From NCBI GenBank assembly GCA_013041745.1, contig JABDRN010000034.1:1-64000 (forward strand): a DNA stretch of 64,000 bases, in the 5' to 3' direction. Source of the stretch: Gammaproteobacteria bacterium (GTDB taxonomy: Bacteria > Pseudomonadota > Gammaproteobacteria > SZUA-229). Below, piece after piece: positions 1 to 8,946 of the stretch (positions are counted from its first letter, which is position 1; the number at the start of each line of letters is the position of its first letter). The position numbers and the translations under genes were made by a program. A model generated the notes under the pieces. It was not told the DNA's origin, ran no database searches, and worked only from the letters and a program-made list of their open reading frames with translations.

Positions 1-118
1 TCGATAATGACGCTGTCATCGTATGTGCCGGCGGGATACTACCAACAGCCTTTTTGAAGAACGTCGGTATAAACGTCGATACAAAATTTGGCACAGCATG
101 ATTAGACAGGATTACGCA

Positions 119-2116
119 ATGAATTCACCAGTAAAATATTTTTTCAGGATCGTCTTGGTACTATCGATGCTGCTGCCCGAGGTCATGGCCGCGTCCCTGG
201 CTGATGCCAAGATGGCGATACGTGCACAGGATTATAACCAGGCAGTGAAGATCCTGAAGCCACTTGCCAGTAATGGTAACAGGGAAGCACAGTATCAACT
301 GGCTGTGATGTATGGCAACGGTCAGGGTGCCAGTAAAGATAAATCAAAAGCGGCACACTGGATGACGCAGTCGGCAAAACAGGGTTACAAGCGTGCGCAG
401 TATTCACTGGGTGTCTTTTATGAAGAAGGCAGCGGTGTCAAAGCCGACAGTAAAAAAGCTGCGCACTGGTATAGCGCAGCTTCAAAACAGGGGCACAGGA
501 ATGCTGAGAAGCGGTTGCAGAAAATTCGCTCCGCAGCCTCTGCAGCATTGATCGATACATCGACAGATCCGGAGGAAGCACTCCTGCTCGCTGTCAGTAA
601 GGGTGATATCACCTTTGCAAGGCAATTGCTGTCAAAAGGCGTAAGTCCAGACATACAGGATAAACATAAGCGGCCGGTACTTTTGGATGCGGTTACACTT
701 AAAGATGACGCCATGGTCACGTTGTTGCTGAAGCATGGCGCTGACGCAAATGCTGCAGATGAATACGGAGACCGGCCATTAATGATTGCGGCATCTTCAA
801 ATAAAACGTCGATGGTCAGTGAACTGCTAAAACATGGTGCGAAAGTGAGCTATAAAGATGCTAACGGTAATACGGCAATGATGCTGGCGGCAGCTAAAGG
901 TTATGATAAAACAGTGTCTGCATTATTGCTCGGCAGGTCACCGGTCAATACAAAAAACCGAAAGGGTGAAACAGCTATCATGCTGGCCGCAAAAAAACCG
1001 CATGCATCGACAGTGAAGCTTTTAGAACGACATGGTGCAGTGCTACCGGCGACACAGCAAGATGGGCTCAGTGTAAAGCAGAAGCTGGCAGCCATTAATA
1101 GTGCAAGCACGGGCATATATAAAAACTGGCAGCCGCTGATGATCGCTGTCTGGCGAGGTCAAACGGATGTGACTGCTGCTCTGTTGAAGAAAGGTGCTGA
1201 TCCTGACCAGGTGGATCATGATAGTCATACCCCGCTCACCCGAGCTGCCCTGCAGGGACACGATAAGATAATCGGTCAGCTCATCAACAACGGCGCTAGC
1301 GTAAACCTGGCTGACAATGATGGAAAAACACCGTTGATATGGGCGGCTGAACAGGGCAGGGAGGAATCCGTGATGATACTTCTGGCAGCGGGTGCAGATG
1401 TCAGGCTACAGGATAAAAAACACCGTAGCGCCCTATCGCATTCACTGCTAAATCAGCATGAATCAATCAGTAAGCTTTTACTCGACAAAGGTGTGAGGCC
1501 GTCAAATTCACTTAACAGCGGTAAGACAGACCTGATGATCGCTGTTACTACGATGTCGACAGCAACAGTAAAGCGCCTGGTCAGCGCAGGTGCAGATATA
1601 ACCATACAGGATGCATCTGGCCATGATGCCTTATGGTATGCCATGGGCGCTGCCGAGGCAGAGACCGTAGATTACCTGATTAGAAACCATGCAGATATCA
1701 ACAACGAGGATACAAAAGGACATACCCTGCTGCATCAGGCGGCAAAACTGGGTAATGCTAAAGTCGTATCGCTGATGATAGAGAGCGGGCTGGCGGTCGA
1801 TGTCAAAGCGCTCGATGGTAATACGCCCTTGATGATGGCGGCAAGCCGCGGCAACAGTGAAACAGTCAATGTATTAATTTCCATGAAAGCGGATGTAAAC
1901 TTGAAAAACAACATAGGTAATACAGCATTGATGCTGGCAGTGATCGCTAAAGACGCAGATTCGGTAAGATTATTACTTGAGGCCGGGACCGATATTGATA
2001 TCAGGAACAATAAACGGGAACAGGCGATCAATCTGGCGGAATCGGCTGAAGATGAAAAGATCATGGAACTGATACGCAAACATAAAAGTGAAAAAAAACT
2101 TTTTGGCGTTTTTTAA
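119..2116 (+). CDS. Exported Sel1-like / ankyrin repeat protein
   Basis: A protein of about 665 aa that starts with a signal peptide (hydrophobic core FFRIVLVLSMLLP, likely cut after VMA). Two Sel1-type repeats follow (about residues 50-130; AQYQLAVMYGNG and AQYSLGVFYEEG). The remainder is a long array of about 12-14 ankyrin repeats, with recurring units such as TPLMMAASRG, TALMLAV and LLKHGAD, up to the C-terminus. I chose the ATG at 119 because a GACAGG ribosome site lies 9 bases upstream and because it puts the signal peptide at the N-terminus; the frame is open back to 23. Both repeat types bind other proteins, so the product is probably a periplasmic scaffold; the partner is unknown. It stands alone, convergent with the next gene. 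Confidence 0.85.
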   Translation: MNSPVKYFFRIVLVLSMLLPEVMAASLADAKMAIRAQDYNQAVKILKPLASNGNREAQYQLAVMYGNGQGASKDKSKAAHWMTQSAKQGYKRAQYSLGVFYEEGSGVKADSKKAAHWYSAASKQGHRNAEKRLQKIRSAASAALIDTSTDPEEALLLAVSKGDITFARQLLSKGVSPDIQDKHKRPVLLDAVTLKDDAMVTLLLKHGADANAADEYGDRPLMIAASSNKTSMVSELLKHGAKVSYKDANGNTAMMLAAAKGYDKTVSALLLGRSPVNTKNRKGETAIMLAAKKPHASTVKLLERHGAVLPATQQDGLSVKQKLAAINSASTGIYKNWQPLMIAVWRGQTDVTAALLKKGADPDQVDHDSHTPLTRAALQGHDKIIGQLINNGASVNLADNDGKTPLIWAAEQGREESVMILLAAGADVRLQDKKHRSALSHSLLNQHESISKLLLDKGVRPSNSLNSGKTDLMIAVTTMSTATVKRLVSAGADITIQDASGHDALWYAMGAAEAETVDYLIRNHADINNEDTKGHTLLHQAAKLGNAKVVSLMIESGLAVDVKALDGNTPLMMAASRGNSETVNVLISMKADVNLKNNIGNTALMLAVIAKDADSVRLLLEAGTDIDIRNNKREQAINLAESAEDEKIMELIRKHKSEKKLFGVF

Positions 2117-2225
2117 GTTTCAGAGATGAATGAAAGTCATTAGCATGTTCTTGTCATTCAGCTTGATCGTATTCAGGACGGTGTCAGCCCCCATCAAAAT
2201 CCATGATCGATGGCGGCAAACAATA

Positions 2226-3131
2226 TTATAGCGGCCGTTGCAACCAGCGTATCTTCCATTTATTTACATGCGGCAGATACTTGCCGTATTCGTAGATCGT
2301 CAGACCCGCCAGGATCAATGTTGTACCCAGTACGACTTTACCGCTGATTAGTTCATCGTTGAAAAATGCGCCTAGCAACAATGCGGTAACCGGTGTTATC
2401 AAGGTGACTATCGCGACCCTCTCCGCTGTCAGGTTTTTAAGCAGATAAAAATACAACGGGAAGCCTATGGTTGAGCCTACCAGACCCAGGTATAAAATCG
2501 ATAGCGCTGGTCTTAGTGGTATCACTTCCGGCCAGCCGCCTACCACGATACAGTTCAATATAAACAGCGGCAACGCGATGAAGATACTGCCTGCAGTTAT
2601 CGCCATAGGGTGAAAATCAGGCTGTTGTTGCTTTATCAATACCGCACCGAGCGACTGTGATGCGGCACTTATCACGACAGCTGTTATACCCAGCATGGTG
2701 GCAACCGAGATAGAGATGCCTTCGATAAAAACCACCATCAAGCCGATGAGGCCGATCGTCATCCCGCTCAGCCGTATACCAGAGAGGCGTGAATCTTTCA
2801 GGATCACACTGGCAAGCACGCTGGTGAATATCGGAGACAGGCCAAACACCACTGATATCCAGCCACTGGGTATCTGCTGGGCCGCCCAGTAGACGAATGT
2901 CATGGCAATGTAGAGTGTTAACCCGCTGATGAGATAGACGCGTCGTGCTTTCAGGTGCCAGGGCAGTTCGATCTTCATCACGCGCAGCAATGCGAGCAGG
3001 GCTATTAGGCCAATAGTCATACGTGCTGCGACACCAAACTGAAAACCAACATCATTGCCGCTCCACTGGATGGCTAACGGTGTGGTGCTCCAGATCAGGA
3101 TGACTGAGAGATACGAGATCGGTACTGACAC
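2226..3131 (-). CDS. EamA-family (DMT) inner-membrane permease
   Basis: A 301-aa polytopic protein with about ten hydrophobic segments arranged as two EamA halves. The first half starts at ISYLSVILIWSTTPLAIQWS and contains VYWAAQQIPSGWISVVFGLSPIFTSV. The second contains AAVVISAASQSLGAVLIKQQ and LGLVGSTIGFPLYFYLLKNLTAERVA. Gly/Pro-bearing helices and this length are typical of drug/metabolite transporters, which usually export or import small metabolites. The substrate cannot be told from sequence. The start ATG is preceded by AAAGGAGGAAAAG, a strong ribosome site. It is a single-gene unit. Confidence 0.88.
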   Translation of the reverse strand: MSVPISYLSVILIWSTTPLAIQWSGNDVGFQFGVAARMTIGLIALLALLRVMKIELPWHLKARRVYLISGLTLYIAMTFVYWAAQQIPSGWISVVFGLSPIFTSVLASVILKDSRLSGIRLSGMTIGLIGLMVVFIEGISISVATMLGITAVVISAASQSLGAVLIKQQQPDFHPMAITAGSIFIALPLFILNCIVVGGWPEVIPLRPALSILYLGLVGSTIGFPLYFYLLKNLTAERVAIVTLITPVTALLLGAFFNDELISGKVVLGTTLILAGLTIYEYGKYLPHVNKWKIRWLQRPL

Positions 3132-3187
3132 TTCTTTTCCTCCTTTTTAATGACTGTTGATGGTTTTTAAAATTACTTTACATGCGA

Positions 3188-3355
3188 TCCATGCCGGCAT
3201 GTTCGTATCGCCGTTCCTGGCTCTTTGAGAAATACGCCCACCAAGGATGGCGGAAGTGCAGAAAATGCAGGAGCAATTATCTGTCCGACCATCCATGGGC
3301 ATAATCGCAACGCCGTTCCTGGCTCCTTGCGAAATACCGCCCATCCATGGGCATA
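3188..3355. repeat. Two imperfect tandem copies of an intergenic repeat
   Basis: A unit containing CGCCGTTCCTGGCTC, then TTG and GAAATAC, is present at 3209-3240 and again at 3311-3343, about 100 bases apart. It is flanked by CATCCATGGGC palindromic words that recur at 3290 and 3341. Reading frames through it look like by-products of the repeat rather than genes. The rest of this 620-base gene-free stretch, 3390-3750, holds nothing I recognise. Confidence 0.6.
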
Positions 3356-3388
3356 AAAAAAGGCCACTGGTTTAGCAGTGGCCTTTTG
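3355..3388. terminator. Bidirectional intrinsic terminator
   Basis: Stem AGGCCACTG / CAGTGGCCT around a 6-base loop, with an A-run on the left and TTT on the right, so it can stop transcription from either side. Confidence 0.7.
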
Positions 3389-3750
3389 AATATGAATCTT
3401 TATGTGTCGTTCAATGATAAATAGACAAATGGCCGCTGCACGCATTCCAGTGAAGGCGGACGATCATCGTACGTGCGGCAAGTTGGCTTATCAGATAGAA
3501 CATGGATTGATAGTCGTTTATATGCCTGAAACTGTCAATCTGTTTTTTGGCTTAAACTTGATTATTATGGCTTTATCGCTATTCTCGAAGAAGTGATGTG
3601 TAGGCGGTAACTGTAAAAAATGTCGACGTGATTCGGGATCTTTAACAGTATTTGCTTATATTCTGATTATAACTTCCTGTTTTTCCATAGATACGAAGTT
3701 GGCATTAAGATTGCTATATTCACATTTATTAATATTGTTGATTGAATACT

Positions 3751-4404
3751 ATGAAAAAAATAACCACGATAGCAGGCATGACGGTACTGTTATATAGCCA
3801 GCTGTCTTTCTCTAACACGATAGTCATGCCTAGTCCTGCTGAACCGAACCTGACGGGTACAGGCGGTATACTGGATAATATATTTGGTCTGACGAACCTG
3901 CAGCGCATCGATGATAATCTTGACCAGTACTGGAACGTATCTGCAAACAAGGTAGAAGTGACAGCTGTCGCCAAGTACGCTGGTTACAAACAGGACTTCG
4001 GTTTTATCGATACTAACGATAATTTTGGCTCACTGTTATATGTTCCGTATATGAATGCACAGAGTAACAGTTTTACTGTTGCGCAATCTGGTTCGCCATT
4101 TCGTTTTGGGCTTGATCCCAGTGGTTCCCCTCTGCTTAGTTCTGATCCTTTAGATAATGTGTTCTGCGGTAAGTATTCATGTACCGAGGCAAAGGATCAT
4201 ATGGTCAGCTGGCTGATCACTGACGGTCAGTTTGCGGGTGACTACGTGATCGCCTGGGAAGACCTGAAGAATCTGGGCGATCGTGATTACAATGATCTGG
4301 TGGTGCGTGTCTCTGGTGTTACCGTGGTACCGGTACCGGCTGCTACCTGGTTGTTTGGCTCTGGTCTACTGGCCCTGGCCGCTTTCCTCAGGCGACGAGT
4401 CTAA
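3751..4404 (+). CDS. DUF4114-like secreted protein with PEP-CTERM-type tail
   Basis: A 217-aa exported protein with signal peptide MKKITTIAGMTVLLYSQLSFS. Near the end of the main domain is VIAWEDLKNLGDRDYNDLVV, the Asp-rich signature seen in DUF4114 domains. The C-terminus is a sorting tail: VPVPAATWLFGSGLLALAAF followed by RRR. That is the gammaproteobacterial PEP-CTERM form (VPVPAA instead of VPEP), which is normally processed by an exosortase and sends proteins to the cell surface or exopolysaccharide matrix. No exosortase is in the window. I chose ATG 3751; a TTG three codons upstream is possible. Role: probably an extracellular or matrix protein. Confidence 0.82.
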   Translation: MKKITTIAGMTVLLYSQLSFSNTIVMPSPAEPNLTGTGGILDNIFGLTNLQRIDDNLDQYWNVSANKVEVTAVAKYAGYKQDFGFIDTNDNFGSLLYVPYMNAQSNSFTVAQSGSPFRFGLDPSGSPLLSSDPLDNVFCGKYSCTEAKDHMVSWLITDGQFAGDYVIAWEDLKNLGDRDYNDLVVRVSGVTVVPVPAATWLFGSGLLALAAFLRRRV

Positions 4405-4442
4405 AATCTAGCAATTTTTAGATCTACCAGCTATATAATAAT

Positions 4443-4471
4443 AACCATCGTCAATTTACGATGGTTTTTTA
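4443..4471 (+). terminator. Intrinsic terminator after the PEP-CTERM gene
   Basis: Stem AACCATCG / CGATGGTT with an 8-base loop, followed by a T-run. Confidence 0.8.
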
Positions 4472-4501
4472 TGGCATGTTCTCGATAGGACGGTGTAGCA
4501 A

Positions 4502-4966
4502 ATGACAATAATAAAAATAATAGCATTTATCACGGCTGTGATCGTTGCAATCGTTTTTTATACGCTGCATAGGAACCAGGCTAACCTGTTTGAAGAGCCC
4601 GGATTTTATCAACGTGTGACAACCTTCATGACCACGAATGTTGCAGAAACTGCAGATGATCACCCGTTTGCAGAGTTACGCACGCCGGTATTTAATGTCG
4701 ATGCAGAAAAACTGTATCAGCGTGTTTTATACGTTGCTGCAGAGGCAGGCTGGAATGTGCTGGCACATGATAGAGAAAACCTGAGCGCTAACTTTGTAGA
4801 ACGTACCCCGGTGTTCCTGTTCGAAGACGATATTTTTGTCCAGGTAAAGTTTGTCGGTCGCGATGAATCGTCTCTCTATGTACGCTCCAGTTCGCGCAAT
4901 GGTAGTGCAGACCTGGCTGCAAATTCAGGACATATCCAGACATTGATCCAAAAGATAAAAGAGTAG
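4502..4966 (+). CDS. DUF1499 family protein
   Basis: A 154-aa protein with one N-terminal membrane segment (IIAFITAVIVAIVFYTL) and a DUF1499-like body. The family features visible are the ERTPVFLFEDDIFVQVKF strand and the SSLYVRSSSRNGSADL motif near the C-terminus. DUF1499 proteins have no established biochemical activity. An AGGACGG ribosome site precedes the ATG. It is monocistronic, between two intrinsic terminators. Confidence 0.75.
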   Translation: MTIIKIIAFITAVIVAIVFYTLHRNQANLFEEPGFYQRVTTFMTTNVAETADDHPFAELRTPVFNVDAEKLYQRVLYVAAEAGWNVLAHDRENLSANFVERTPVFLFEDDIFVQVKFVGRDESSLYVRSSSRNGSADLAANSGHIQTLIQKIKE

Positions 4967-5030
4967 GTTGAACGCTTGCTAATTATGATTAGTGAGACCT
5001 AAAGCAGAATATTTGTTCGTAGCATGATAG

Positions 5031-5059
5031 CGGCAGACCTTTTGGCTGCCGTTTTTTTT
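5031..5059. terminator. Intrinsic terminator after the DUF1499 gene
   Basis: Stem CGGCAG / CTGCCG followed by eight T residues on the + strand. It overlaps the stop codon of the convergent hipA-like gene, so it serves the + strand gene. Confidence 0.8.
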
Positions 5060-6443
5060 ACCACTGCTGCTGTAGTTTCTTACGTACCGCCTGTGTCTTT
5101 TCGATCAGCCGTCTTTTGTTCTCATCGGGCACGGTTTTGAGTTCGCTGACACGTGCGCTGAAGTCTTGCGTTTTTAGTATCAGTTGTTCGATGATATCCG
5201 CCGTTTCAGTCTTTGTTAAACCACAGCTTTTTGCAAAGCGCATAACGGCATCTTTGAGCGTTATCGTTTCTTCATAGCCGTCTGGCATCTCGCCGTATTC
5301 GCCAAATGGCATCACGCTTAACATGTCATGTTGTGCATAAGCACGCATCGGTGCAGGATCGTATATTTTTGAAAAAGCTTTAACCCCGTTGCAGCAGGTG
5401 ACGGACAGGTTTTCCAGATGCAGGTCGCCATTGCCCGTGAGCATCGCCATCAGTAAACGTTTGAACAGATACTTTTTTGCTTCGATGGTATCACTGACAA
5501 ATTCGACCGGGGACAGGTCAATCGCCTGGGCGATGAGATCATATCTGTAATCGTAGTGGTTGTTCAATCTGATACCTGAGGCCAATATCGAGTAAAGAGT
5601 CTCACTGCATAATGGCGTATTGTTGTGGTCGCGATCGAAGCGCTCGATAGCAATTGCCGGCATGCCTTTAAAGAAACATGGCCAGTATCTTGGGACTTCG
5701 AAGCCGGCTTCACGATGCATTTCCAGTGCCAGCATTTCGAGTTCGATGATGCCTGGATAACGGGTCGTCTGTTCGAACTTGAGTACGATATCGACCACCC
5801 CGGGTGTCTTCTTGCGCGTGGGTAAGCCTATGCGTCCATCCCAGCCGGACTCGGGTATAGATAATAATAGTTTTGGAATGGCACCACCGACACTGGGTGT
5901 TGGTCCGACAGTTCGGATAAAAACATCGATATCCTCCTCGAACCAGGTCATGAACTGTTTAAGGGAAAAGCTCAGGTCGTCACTTATCTCTTTCAGTTCG
6001 TGAGGCAGTGCATGGCCATACCAGTGCTCTGCTGTTTCATCGTCCGCAAAAACATCCAGGTGACCGATGCCGCCATGGCCGGAGATCATCAAGATCTCCC
6101 AGTCGGTATCAAAACTAGCTATATCAGTTTGAGTGAATTTACGGTCCTGCTTTAACTGTAAATATTTTAATGCCAGGTTGCGCTGAAAATTATCCCTCTG
6201 CCGGGGAGGGATCAGTGACTGAATAGGTGGGAACAGGTCGAACGGTTCTCGGCGCTGACGGCTGATCGTGCTGCTGCCATAAAATTCCGGTGCATAGACC
6301 AGTCCGAGACCTGGTTGAGACAATTGCAGGTAGTCATCGTCATAGGTAAAGCGGCATTCCTGATCTGTGACATAGAGGCGCCCCATTCGCTTCGGCTGCC
6401 CGCGCAGACGTGTCCAGACGACGGCTTCTCTATCCGTACTCAT
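5058..6443 (-). CDS. HipA-type serine/threonine kinase toxin
   Basis: A 461-aa protein in the HipA kinase fold. The Gly-rich loop SVGGAIPK is at residues 184-191, the catalytic loop NGDLHLENLS at 338-347 (Asp340 and Asn345 as base and metal ligand), and the metal-binding Asp of KIYDPAP at about 362. In characterised HipA toxins this kinase phosphorylates an aminoacyl-tRNA synthetase (GltX in E. coli) and induces dormancy; the target here is unknown. All catalytic motifs look intact. It lies 51 bases downstream of a HipB-like repressor gene on the same strand, forming the classical antitoxin-first pair. No clear ribosome site precedes the ATG. Confidence 0.88.
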   Translation of the reverse strand: MSTDREAVVWTRLRGQPKRMGRLYVTDQECRFTYDDDYLQLSQPGLGLVYAPEFYGSSTISRQRREPFDLFPPIQSLIPPRQRDNFQRNLALKYLQLKQDRKFTQTDIASFDTDWEILMISGHGGIGHLDVFADDETAEHWYGHALPHELKEISDDLSFSLKQFMTWFEEDIDVFIRTVGPTPSVGGAIPKLLLSIPESGWDGRIGLPTRKKTPGVVDIVLKFEQTTRYPGIIELEMLALEMHREAGFEVPRYWPCFFKGMPAIAIERFDRDHNNTPLCSETLYSILASGIRLNNHYDYRYDLIAQAIDLSPVEFVSDTIEAKKYLFKRLLMAMLTGNGDLHLENLSVTCCNGVKAFSKIYDPAPMRAYAQHDMLSVMPFGEYGEMPDGYEETITLKDAVMRFAKSCGLTKTETADIIEQLILKTQDFSARVSELKTVPDENKRRLIEKTQAVRKKLQQQW

Positions 6444-6494
6444 CTAGCTGTACTCATAAGTCGATGCTCATTTGGCTATACTGACAGGGGTCGC

Positions 6495-6737
6495 TCAGGA
6501 AGGGAACAGGGTGCCTTCCTGTATCCTGTTCGTTATCGGATTATCTTCCACCAGTTTCAGCTTCAGGCCGACGATCTGCGCCAGTTGTTCAACGGTTTTA
6601 AAGCTCAGTGTAGAGTTTTTTTTAGCGCGTGAAAGGGTTTCCTGGCGAATACCGGCTCTGGCTGCCAGCTCACCCTGGCTAATGCCCCGAGCTTTAGCTG
6701 ACTCGATAATTTTCTTAATAATCTCTGATTCAGACAT
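6495..6737 (-). CDS. HipB-like XRE-family antitoxin
   Basis: An 80-aa DNA-binding protein with a helix-turn-helix of the XRE/Cro type (ISQGELAARAGIRQETLSRA, about residues 19-38) and a second helix pair, KTVEQLAQIVGLKLKLV. It is expected to neutralise the downstream HipA-like kinase and repress the operon. An AT-rich region with an inverted repeat lies just upstream (6822-6858) and would suit as its operator. Size and position match HipB proteins. Confidence 0.85.
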   Translation of the reverse strand: MSESEIIKKIIESAKARGISQGELAARAGIRQETLSRAKKNSTLSFKTVEQLAQIVGLKLKLVEDNPITNRIQEGTLFPS

Positions 6738-6821
6738 TTGATTTTAATCTCAAAATAATGTTTTAATCATAGCAGTTATGACGAAAATATCAAAAATATC
6801 TTTGATTTATATATCATAAAT

Positions 6822-6858
6822 ATTGATTTAATTTACATATATTGATATTTAAATCAAT
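6822..6858. promoter_or_regulatory. Candidate operator upstream of hipBA
   Basis: A perfect 10-base inverted repeat, ATTGATTTAA at 6822-6831 and TTAAATCAAT at 6849-6858, lies in a very AT-rich stretch before the antitoxin gene. The assignment to HipB is inferred from position only; TTGAT/ATCAA words recur nearby. Confidence 0.35.
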
Positions 6859-6940
6859 TTATAAGGTGATTTGACCAGGAGTCAGTCTGACACGTATATC
6901 CATGATGAATATCCTGTGTTACTCATTTGCAGGCAGTTGG

Positions 6941-7903
6941 CTACTGCTCGAGCAATTCAGCTTCCATCGACAGATAGACCTGGTAGGCATTTATACGGTT
7001 GCCTTCTTCGAAAGCCGGCAGATCTTTGAATTCAGACCAGTCGGCTTCGGCGTATACCTCGTCAAACGGCATCAGTTCTTCGATACCTTCACCAAGCACC
7101 TTGCGCAGGTGGGCAAGGTAACGGCGTGTTAGCGAGATGGTTTCTTTCGGGTTTCTGGAGGCAGGTCCATGACCTGGCACGAGGGCGTTTAATCCCTCGG
7201 TCTCCAGTCTTGTTAAGGTCTGCAGCCATTTTTTAGAATCGGCATTACCGACGAATGGAATCCTGCCTTCAAAGATGATATCCCCGGAGAAGAGTACCTT
7301 GTCCGGTTCGACCAGCAGAGTCAGGTCGCCATCAGAGTGCGCCTTGCCCATGTAGTTGATAGTGAAGCTGAGGCCGCCCTGTTGAAAAGAGTATGACTTT
7401 TCCACCGTGGTATCGGGCAAAACCAGGCGGGTATTTTCGTTTACCCAGGGCTCGAGTGAGAACTGGCGCTCTTCGAGCCGGCTAGCGGCAGCTTCCGACT
7501 GGATATACTTCTGTGCACCATAAGGCGCGATGATCTCTGCGCCTAACTCTTCAAATACCTGCAGGCCATAGATGTGGTCAGCATGAAAATGGCTGACGAT
7601 GACTTTTTTAATGGGCTGGTCGGTAACTGTTTTTATCTTCTGTACCAGTTTATCGGCAAGGGATGGCGTACCTAATGAATCAAAAACCACGACGCCGTCT
7701 TCTGTGACGATAAAACCGGCGTTGGAGATAAAGCCTTCGTTATCGGTAGCGATGCCAGGTACACCTTCAACATAATAGACATGCTCCGAGACTTTTTTGA
7801 CTTCCATGTCGACGGATGTCGGCGCATATTTTTCGGCAGCGACGAGCACCTGGCTGAAAATCAGGGTAAACGTAAAACAGATAATTTTATTGCATGTAAG
7901 CAT
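6941..7903 (-). CDS. Periplasmic metallo-beta-lactamase-fold hydrolase (SoxH-like)
   Basis: A 320-aa exported enzyme. The zinc motif HFHADH is intact, with further ligands in GKAHSDGDL, FSGDIIFEG and LVPGHGP. Signal peptide: MLTCNKIICFTFTLIFSQVLVAA. The ATG at 7903 is preceded by AGGAAGATC; a longer frame opens at 7942, but that would bury the signal peptide. The gene overlaps the 3' end of the DsrE-like gene by 17 bases, so the two are translationally coupled. Related proteins occur in sulfur-oxidation (SoxH) and quinoprotein-associated loci, where substrates are poorly defined. The hydrolase call is solid; the sulfur role is inferred from the neighbours. Confidence 0.82.
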   Translation of the reverse strand: MLTCNKIICFTFTLIFSQVLVAAEKYAPTSVDMEVKKVSEHVYYVEGVPGIATDNEGFISNAGFIVTEDGVVVFDSLGTPSLADKLVQKIKTVTDQPIKKVIVSHFHADHIYGLQVFEELGAEIIAPYGAQKYIQSEAAASRLEERQFSLEPWVNENTRLVLPDTTVEKSYSFQQGGLSFTINYMGKAHSDGDLTLLVEPDKVLFSGDIIFEGRIPFVGNADSKKWLQTLTRLETEGLNALVPGHGPASRNPKETISLTRRYLAHLRKVLGEGIEELMPFDEVYAEADWSEFKDLPAFEEGNRINAYQVYLSMEAELLEQ

Positions 7904-8375
7904 GATCTTCCTCGTATTGCAGGCGAATGATTTCGGCGTCACCCATCGGTATCATCTCGACAAAACCGTGGATATCTTCAGGGGAGAAACCTTGACTCTG
8001 GGCGGCAATTTTACACATCCTGATGGAGAGCGCCTCACTTTCTACCAGGCTTTGTGCGCGCCTCATAAGATCCTGGTTTTTTTCAAAGTTCTTGCTGGCA
8101 AAGAAGCTGATCTCCTTGCCGTGCAGCACCAGCACGATGGACTGGTCGAACGGGTCAGCGCCAGTAATAGTGCTCAGGTAACTGGCACGATCTAAAACGC
8201 TCTCGACCGCTTCGACGGTTTTGACATGAACATCATAGACGACTTTTTGTGGCTTATACTCTGTTGCCGTGACGCTTGCGCCTCCCCATGGCGCACTCAC
8301 AGTGTCACCGGCAATCACTGCTGTGCTTACCGATAGGTTGATCGATATTAATAGAGATAACAGTAGTTTAGGCAT
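7887..8375 (-). CDS. Exported DsrE-like protein
   Basis: A 162-aa protein beginning with signal peptide MPKLLLSLLISINLSVSTAV, cut near VIAGD. The body has the DsrE/DsrF fold pattern: the strand SIVLVLHGKEISFFA, then SIRMCKIAAQSQGFSPEDI with one conserved-position Cys, then VEMIPMGDAEIIRLQYEE. DsrE-family proteins carry or relay sulfur, but many exported members are uncharacterised. The start at 8375 is chosen for the signal peptide (frame open to 8411). It forms a two-gene operon with the overlapping MBL-fold hydrolase. Confidence 0.78.
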   Translation of the reverse strand: MPKLLLSLLISINLSVSTAVIAGDTVSAPWGGASVTATEYKPQKVVYDVHVKTVEAVESVLDRASYLSTITGADPFDQSIVLVLHGKEISFFASKNFEKNQDLMRRAQSLVESEALSIRMCKIAAQSQGFSPEDIHGFVEMIPMGDAEIIRLQYEEDHAYMQ

Positions 8376-8455
8376 TTGAGTTCTCCATGCAGGGCAGTAC
8401 TGAATATACATTATCCAGTGAGACGTTTCAAAGCAGGAGATTATTCACAGGGGAA

Positions 8456-8488
8456 ATAAAAAACGGCGTGAGTAACCAGCTCACGCCG
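8456..8488 (-). terminator. Intrinsic terminator, minus strand
   Basis: Stem CGGCGTGAG / CTCACGCCG (8464-8472 with 8480-8488), with a run of six T on the minus strand side. It ends transcripts from the GIY-YIG gene or from a small RNA between. Confidence 0.75.
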
Positions 8489-8600
8489 TGTGCATGCCTC
8501 CAGGAGAGAGAGGCAATGCGGAGGCATTGCCGCAGGAACTATGAAAACCTGCGACGAGTACATATTAGATGCAGGCGGAATTTTTATACTTGATTCATAT
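8489..8600 (-). ncRNA. Possible small RNA or structured 3' region
   Basis: On the minus strand, between the GIY-YIG stop and the terminator, lie two further hairpins. One is a perfect 8-bp GGCAATGC / GCATTGCC stem at 8511-8530. The other is a GCAGG / CCTGC stem around 8531-8552. A pyrimidine-rich single-stranded CTCTCTCTCCTGG segment lies between hairpin and terminator, complementary in character to a ribosome-binding site. An AT-rich TATAAAAAT box lies at about 8580. This could be a trans-acting sRNA or merely the 3' UTR. Weak evidence. Confidence 0.3.
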
Positions 8601-8632
8601 CAATTAAATCACTTTTACATATAAGATTTTTC

Positions 8633-8920
8633 TTATTTACGAGCGATCAATCGTTCTTTTTCGGACCGGCTCAGGTCTTTGATGGCATATTCACGTTTGC
8701 ATGCATCGGAGCGTGAGTTCGAGGTTTCCTGGTACACCAGTGTTACCGGCTGCCTGTTGCGAGTGTATTTGGCGCCGTTTTTAATGATGCCGTTATGCTG
8801 ATCCAGGCGTCGGCTGATATCCGTGGTGACACCAGTGTAGAAGGTGTCGTCTGCGCAACGCAGGATATAGACAAACCATGGCTTAAGCGCCGTGGCCTGT
8901 TTGTCGTCTTCAGATACCAT
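8633..8920 (-). CDS. GIY-YIG domain protein (UPF0213 type)
   Basis: A 95-aa single-domain protein. It shows the FVYILRCADDTFYTGVT signature (the GIY-YIG motif is degenerate as VYI...YTG), then ISRRLDQHN, and GAKYTRNRQPVTLVYQE with the conserved Glu. Small stand-alone members of this family (YhbQ type) are nuclease-fold proteins with unclear cellular role. It lies 27 bases from the start side of the intergenic gap after the YeeE/YedE gene and may be co-transcribed with it. Confidence 0.85.
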   Translation of the reverse strand: MVSEDDKQATALKPWFVYILRCADDTFYTGVTTDISRRLDQHNGIIKNGAKYTRNRQPVTLVYQETSNSRSDACKREYAIKDLSRSEKERLIARK

Positions 8921-8946
8921 CCCTGAATCGAATATCTGAGGGCTTG

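Noticed and set aside
3173-3445. 90-aa and 65-aa frames on the minus strand
   Set aside because: Generated by the tandem intergenic repeat units; the same peptide words recur with the DNA repeats.
3402-3596. 64-aa frame on the plus strand
   Set aside because: No ribosome site, no recognisable protein pattern, partly over a terminator and low-complexity DNA.
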